The notes beneath the pieces were generated by a model that saw nothing but the letters and a program-made list of their open reading frames with translations, was not told where the DNA came from and made no database searches. Positions 60,453 to 64,000 of a DNA stretch of 64,000 nt are shown piece after piece. This DNA comes from Streptomyces sp. Ag109_O5-10. GTDB taxonomy: Bacteria; Actinomycetota; Actinomycetes; Streptomycetales; Streptomycetaceae. Where the stretch lies: NCBI RefSeq assembly GCF_900105755.1, contig NZ_FNTQ01000001.1, positions 7,502,001 through 7,566,000 of the forward strand, given 5' to 3'. The number at the start of each line of letters is the position of its first letter. Within the stretch, counting starts at the first letter, position 1. Made by a program: the position numbers and the translations under genes.

Positions 60453-60520
60453 CCGGCACGCGGTACCAGTGGTCGGGGTGACCGGCACGCGGTACCAGCG
60501 GCCGGGGTCACCGGCGACGG
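60434..60520 (+). repeat. Three tandem 29-bp repeats at the end of the permease gene
   Basis: Units 60434-60462, 60463-60491 and 60492-60520. Units 1 and 2 match at 27 of 29 bases; unit 3 is more diverged at its end. Unit 1 contains the permease stop codon (TGA 60450-60452). Because 29 is not a multiple of 3, copy number does not add in-frame residues. Confidence 0.85.
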
Positions 60521-60556
60521 GTGGCGGCACCTCCTCGTGAGGTGCCGCCGGCCGGC

Positions 60557-61402
60557 TCACGCGGCGGTGGCGCCGCCCTCCTGCTCCTCTTCGATCCGGG
60601 CGTTCCACTCCCGCTTGGAGGCCTGCCAGCCGTCCTCGTTGTGCCCGAGACGCCAGTAGCCGGAGATCGACAGGTCCTCGCGCGGGATCTGGCGCTCCAC
60701 ACGCAGCAGCGCCCGCAGCTCCTTCACGAAACTCGCCTCGCCGTGCACGAAGGCGTGCACCCGGCCCTCCGGGAAGTCCAGCCCCCGTACGGCGGCGACC
60801 AGGGCCTCGCCGACCGGCCGTTCGCCCCGGTGCAGCCAGACGACCTCCACGTCGGAGTCGATCTTCTGCTCCTCCTCGGGGCCGGAGACCTCGACGAAGG
60901 CGAACGTCTTCGTCCCGGCCGGCAGGGACTCCAGGGCACGGGCGATCGCCGGCAGCGCGCTCTCGTCACCGGCGAGCAGATGCCAGTCGGCCTCCGTGTC
61001 GGGGGCGTAGGCACCGCCGGGGCCCATGAAGCGCACGGTCTCGCCGGGCTGGACCCGGCAGGCCCAGGGCCCGGCCAGGCCCTCGTCGCCGTGCACCACG
61101 AAGTCCAGGGTCAGCTCCCGGTGTTCGGGATTCCAGGAGCGCACGGTGTAGGTACGGGTCACCGGCCAGTGCTCACGGGGGAACTCGGCCCTGATCCGCT
61201 CCATGTCGAAGGGCTCCGGGTAGCTGACGCCCGCCGGCCCGAAGAGGAGTTTCACGTAGTGATCGGTGCAGGTGTCCGCGGCGAAACCGGCCAGCCCGTC
61301 ACCGCCGAGGACCACGCGCTGCATGTGCGGGCTCAGCCGCTCGGTGCGCACCACCTGAGCGGAATGGGGCTTACGCGGCTTACGTCCCGGGCGCTCTGCC
61401 AT
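60557..61402 (-). CDS. Siderophore-interacting protein (FAD-dependent ferric-siderophore reductase)
   Basis: A 281-residue SIP/ViuB-family flavoprotein that reduces ferric siderophores in the cytosol to release iron. The N-terminal FAD domain (~15-135) has HMQRVVLGGDGLAGF and the RTYTVRSW motif (RxYT, FAD-binding). The C-terminal domain (~140-260) has WHLLAGDESALPAIARALESLP and FVEVSGPEEEQ. ATG 61402 follows GGAGG. An iron box lies 23 bp upstream, so iron-dependent repression by a DmdR/IdeR regulator is expected. No siderophore transporter is adjacent. Length is normal. Confidence 0.94.
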   Translation of the reverse strand: MAERPGRKPRKPHSAQVVRTERLSPHMQRVVLGGDGLAGFAADTCTDHYVKLLFGPAGVSYPEPFDMERIRAEFPREHWPVTRTYTVRSWNPEHRELTLDFVVHGDEGLAGPWACRVQPGETVRFMGPGGAYAPDTEADWHLLAGDESALPAIARALESLPAGTKTFAFVEVSGPEEEQKIDSDVEVVWLHRGERPVGEALVAAVRGLDFPEGRVHAFVHGEASFVKELRALLRVERQIPREDLSISGYWRLGHNEDGWQASKREWNARIEEEQEGGATAA

Positions 61403-61424
61403 GACCGGCCTCCCTACTCAATGG

Positions 61425-61443
61425 TTAGGTTTACCTAAGTTAG
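61425..61443. promoter_or_regulatory. Iron box (DmdR/IdeR operator) before the SIP gene
   Basis: TTAGGT-TT-ACCTAA is a perfect 6-bp dyad and continues GTTAG, fitting the actinobacterial 19-bp iron box (TTAGGTTAGGCTCACCTAA type). It lies 23 bp upstream of the SIP start. Confidence 0.8.
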
Positions 61444-61572
61444 CACCTCTTTTCCGGTGAACACCTCTTCCATGAACACTTGATGAGCGGGCTTTGCCGG
61501 AACATTCCCTCCGCGGGGTCCTCCCAAGGTTCCTCCGGGGTCCTTCGTCGTCAGGCCGTCGTCGGGTCGTGG

Positions 61573-62502
61573 TCACCCCAGCGTCGCCAGCAGGCGGTTC
61601 AGCGAGCCGCCCAGGCCCCAGCGGGCGGCGAGGGCGTCCAGCCGCACCGGGTCCCGGGGGGCCTTCGGCAGAGCCGTGTCGACCTCCGGCAGCGGCACGT
61701 CACCGGCGACCCGGACCACCTTCGGTGCCACGGCGACATACGGCCGGGCCTCGTCCAGCCGCTTGCGCTGCGACGGCGTGAGCTTCGCCTTCGGATCGTC
61801 GACCGCGGCCATGATCCCGGCCAGGTCGCCGAACTCGGCGAGGAGCTTCGCGGCCGTCTTCTCGCCGATGCCAGGCACCCCGGGCAGCCCGTCGCTCGGG
61901 TCGCCGCGCAGCAGCGCCAGATCCGCGTACCCGCCTCCGTCCACCCCGTACTTCTCGCGCAGCCACGCCTCGTCCGTCATCTGCAGCGTGCCGACGCCCT
62001 TGAGCGGGTACAGCACCCGCACCCCGCGCGCGTCGTCCACCAGCTGGTAGAGGTCGCGGTCGCCGGTGACGATGTCCACCGGGCCCGCGGCGCGCGCGGT
62101 GAAGGTGCCGATCACGTCGTCGGCCTCGTACCCGGCGACCCCGACCCGGGCGATGCCGAGCGCGTCCAGCACCTCCTCGATGACCGGCACCTGCGGGGAG
62201 AGGGTGTCCGGCACCTGCTCCTCGTCCGGCCCCGTCTCGCGCTCCTCGGCGACCCGGTGCGCCTTGTAGGAGGGGATGAGGTCGACCCGCCACTGCGGCC
62301 GCCAGTCCGCGTCCATGCAGGCCACCAGCAGATCCGGCCGGTGGTCCTTGACCAGCCGGTCGATGAAGTCCAGCAGTCCGCGCACGGCGTTCACCGGCGT
62401 GCCGTCCGGCGCCTTCACGGAGTCCGGGACGCCGAAGTAGGCGCGGAAGTACAGCGAGGCGGTGTCGAGAAGCATCAGTCGTGCGGTCACGCGAGGCATC
62501 AT
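61573..62502 (-). CDS. 5'-3' exonuclease (T5-type FEN/PIN domain)
   Basis: About 309 residues. A structure-specific 5' nuclease like the N-terminal domain of DNA polymerase I. Metal-binding acidic residues are visible in LMLLDTASLYFRAYFGVPD, VACMDADWRPQWR, AGYEADDVIGTFTARA and IVTGDRDLYQLV. The helix-hairpin-helix GVPGIGEKTAAKLLAEFGDLAG binds DNA. Several starts are possible (GTG 62514, ATG 62502/62499, GTG 62490); ATG 62502 is shown, but a weak PafBC-like promoter match at 62498-62520 would favour GTG 62490. Repair of flaps or gaps is inferred. It stands alone, in a different block from the SIP gene. Confidence 0.9.
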   Translation of the reverse strand: MMPRVTARLMLLDTASLYFRAYFGVPDSVKAPDGTPVNAVRGLLDFIDRLVKDHRPDLLVACMDADWRPQWRVDLIPSYKAHRVAEERETGPDEEQVPDTLSPQVPVIEEVLDALGIARVGVAGYEADDVIGTFTARAAGPVDIVTGDRDLYQLVDDARGVRVLYPLKGVGTLQMTDEAWLREKYGVDGGGYADLALLRGDPSDGLPGVPGIGEKTAAKLLAEFGDLAGIMAAVDDPKAKLTPSQRKRLDEARPYVAVAPKVVRVAGDVPLPEVDTALPKAPRDPVRLDALAARWGLGGSLNRLLATLG

Positions 62503-62520
62503 GCCGTACGGCACCGACAG
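62498..62520 (-). promoter_or_regulatory. Weak PafBC-like promoter match before the 5'-3' exonuclease
   Basis: On the minus strand: CTGTCGGTG, 8 bases, CATGAT. The upstream box matches TTGTCRGTG at 8 of 9 and spacing is exact, but the -10 box begins C rather than T. It overlaps the longer start codons, so it could only act if translation starts at GTG 62490 or later. Confidence 0.35.
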
Positions 62521-63171
62521 CGACCGGCGGTGCCGCCGCCCTCACCCACGAAAAGGATCCGGCCAACCACAGAGCGCTACGGCACTGCCCAGACCTTTCC
62601 GTCCCGCCACCGGAACGGCCGACCGTGCGTTCGACGCGCCCCCGCCCCCGTCCACGTGCGCCGAGGCCCCCCGACCTCGTCGCGATACCGCGTGACGCCG
62701 GGGAGCCGGCCGCAACTCCTCTCCGCCCTGCGGGACTTCCGCGTCCGGCGGACACACCCCGGAGCACCGCCCCGACCAGGCGGTCCTCGCCCGGGGCGGC
62801 GCCGGGAACATCGGCGACCGCCCGCGCATTGAACCCGTGGGGCACCCCCGCGTCCTGACCGGGCGCGTACCCCCGGCGGAAGCCGCGTCGCCGCTGATCC
62901 GCCGTCCGCACTGCTGAGCGATCCGACGGCCGTCCGGCCCTCCCGGCCGGGGTGTTCGTCCCGAAGGAGGGGCCCGCGCCCGGTGCCGCGGGCGAGCTCG
63001 TGCACTGGCGCGATCTGTGAGGGTCGCGCTCACCGGACGTGACAGGGATGTGACGGCCGCCTGAAACGGTTTGCCGAACATGCGTAGGGTGCAGAGAACC
63101 CATCAGGAGGGGTCCGGCCCAGGCCGGGCACCCGAAGGACGGAACGACGAGCGAAGGAGGGAGCCGGAGCG
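62521..63171. other. About 650 bp without a recognised gene
   Basis: Very GC-rich DNA upstream of the XRE gene. Open frames here are short, Arg/Pro-rich and look like shadows. The last 120 bp should hold the XRE promoter; the TAGGGT at 63086-63091 is a possible -10. No RNA gene or long dyad was recognised. Confidence 0.4.
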
Positions 63172-63744
63172 ATGGGCGACCACAAAGACCAGCAGCCCGT
63201 GCGGGTGGGCGCGGCAGTACGGCGGCGTCGCCGTGCGCTGGAGCTCACCCTCGCCGTCGTGGCCGAACGCAGCGGCCTGTCCGTGCCCTTCCTGAGCCAG
63301 GTCGAGAACGACAGGGCCCGCCCCAGCCGCACCTCCCTGGAGAAGCTCGCCGACGCCCTGCGCACCACGGCCGTCGAACTCCTCGCCGCCGCCGACCCGG
63401 CGTGCAGCGTGGACGTCGTACGCGCCGACGACGCCACCGAGCCGGACTTCGCGCCCCGGGTGCGTTCCCTGGTCCGCGGTCACCACCAGCTGCACGCCTC
63501 GGAATTCACCGGCGACCACGAAGCCGGCCGCGAATTCCAGCACCGCAACGACGAGTTGATGTACGTCGCCGACGGCGCCGTGGAGGTGGAGGCCGAGGGC
63601 CGCGCCTACCGCCTCGGCCGCGGCGACACCCTCTACCTCACCGGCGGAGTCCGCCACCGCTGGCGTGCGACGGTCCCGGACACCCGGGTCGTCGTGGTCG
63701 CGGTGGCGGAACACATCGAGGCAGTCCACGATCGCCAGCGCTGA
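63172..63744 (+). CDS. XRE-family regulator with C-terminal cupin
   Basis: A 190-residue regulator. The HTH (~10-65) has VGAAVRRRRRALELTLAVVAERSGLSVPFLSQVENDRARPSRTSLEKLADAL. The cupin sensor domain (~105-185) has HRNDELMYVADGAVEVEAEGRAYRLGRGDTLYLTGGVRHRW, with metal-type His/Glu residues. Such proteins often control catabolic or polyamine genes in response to a small ligand. ATG 63172 follows GAAGGAGGGAG. The next gene is 80 bp away on the same strand. Target unknown. Confidence 0.92.
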   Translation: MGDHKDQQPVRVGAAVRRRRRALELTLAVVAERSGLSVPFLSQVENDRARPSRTSLEKLADALRTTAVELLAAADPACSVDVVRADDATEPDFAPRVRSLVRGHHQLHASEFTGDHEAGREFQHRNDELMYVADGAVEVEAEGRAYRLGRGDTLYLTGGVRHRWRATVPDTRVVVVAVAEHIEAVHDRQR

Positions 63745-63768
63745 CCTCCCCCGTACTGAAGCACTCCT

Positions 63769-63808
63769 TGAGGGGCGCGGGGAACTGCGCGCGCAACCAC
63801 AACGGACC
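63769..63808 (+). repeat. Dispersed intergenic GC-rich repeat, copy 3
   Basis: TGAGGGGCGCGGGGAACTGC then GCGCGCAACCACAACGGACC. The clearest copy in the window; compare 21059-21098 and 56061-56096. It sits between the XRE gene and the metal-receptor gene, close to the latter's start. Confidence 0.5.
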
Positions 63809-63826
63809 GGCAGAGCACCACGGCGG

Positions 63827-64000
63827 GTGGTCTCCCTGGTCCCCTCCCTCACCGAGGCAATCGCAGAAACGCTCCCCGAGGTCCTCGTCGGCGCCACCGA
63901 CTGGTGCACCCACTCCGCCGGCCTCGACCTCCCCCGAGTCGGCGGCACCAAGAACCCCGCCCTCGACCGCGTCCTCGCCCTCACCCCCGACCTGGTGATC
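63827..64000 (+). CDS. Helical-backbone metal receptor / ABC binding protein, 3' end outside the window
   Basis: The frame from GTG 63827 reads VVSLVPSLTEAIAETLPEVL, then VGATDWCTHSAGLDLPRVGG and TKNPALDRVLALTPDLVI, running off the window end. This is the N-terminal lobe of the periplasmic-binding-protein family for cobalamin or iron chelates (PF01497 type). There is no signal peptide and no clear ribosome site, so either the real start is slightly upstream (the frame is open back to the XRE gene) or it is the cytosolic receptor type seen in actinobacteria. Confidence 0.7.
   Translation, partial: MVSLVPSLTEAIAETLPEVLVGATDWCTHSAGLDLPRVGGTKNPALDRVLALTPDLVI

Overview
The window is a high-GC actinobacterial chromosome segment and almost certainly Streptomyces. 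It has strong third-position G/C bias and many GTG/TTG starts. It carries mycothiol biosynthesis (mshC), a complete Pup-proteasome locus, a conservon (cvn) operon ending in a CYP157-like P450, and the gyl glycerol locus. From memory the gene order resembles the S. coelicolor core region around SCO1626-SCO1666 read backwards. No tRNA, rRNA, insertion sequence, integrase, phage block or CRISPR array was seen, so this is core chromosome with a few metabolic and regulatory cassettes.

Layout. 0-3.4 kb: a histidine phosphatase (cut by the window edge), DUF3090, a kinase-like partner and mshC, all rightward. 3.6-5.5 kb (leftward): a PAC2 protein and a FadR-type GntR regulator with its own palindrome. 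5.8-11.0 kb (leftward): glpF-glpK-glpD and the IclR regulator gylR, with matching palindromes ahead of both units. 11.4-15.7 kb: metH and a HAD phosphatase. 16.1-19.5 kb: an orphan peptide-type binding lipoprotein, facing a leftward RecB-family nuclease plus orphan response regulator pair. 19.6-22.9 kb: a site-2 protease, TrmI and a secreted or anchored protein. 22.9-42.6 kb: ferredoxin, then arc, dop, pup, an endonuclease VII-like gene, prcB, prcA, a LacI/MFS pair, pafA, two FKBP isomerases, pafB, pafC, two small genes, tatA, tatC and the Ski2-like helicase helY.

42.7-49.3 kb (leftward): UAAP1, UAAP2, a biotin-dependent urea/guanidine carboxylase and allophanate hydrolase, with a divergent TetR gene. 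50.5-55.1 kb: conservon cvnA-B-C-D plus a P450 (the rar/cvn9 type). 55.1-57.6 kb (leftward): an RluA-type pseudouridine synthase and an APC permease. 57.9-60.5 kb: PadR and a DrrAB-like ABC exporter. 60.6-62.5 kb (leftward): a siderophore-interacting reductase under an iron box, and a 5'-3' exonuclease. 63.2-64 kb: an XRE-cupin regulator and the start of a metal-receptor binding protein.

The most useful points concern wiring. (1) The same unusual palindrome lies before the UAAP1 operon and before the APC permease 8 kb away, which suggests one split nitrogen-assimilation regulon, possibly for guanidine rather than urea. (2) PafBC/RecA-NDp-type promoter motifs lie before helY and the RecB-family nuclease, and a weaker one before the 5'-3' exonuclease, linking the PafBC regulator encoded here to repair genes in the same window. 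(3) The conservon P450 has EQSLW where P450s normally have ExxR. (4) cvnC carries a TTA codon, implying bldA dependence. (5) The endonuclease VII-like gene sits inside the pup-prcBA transcript.
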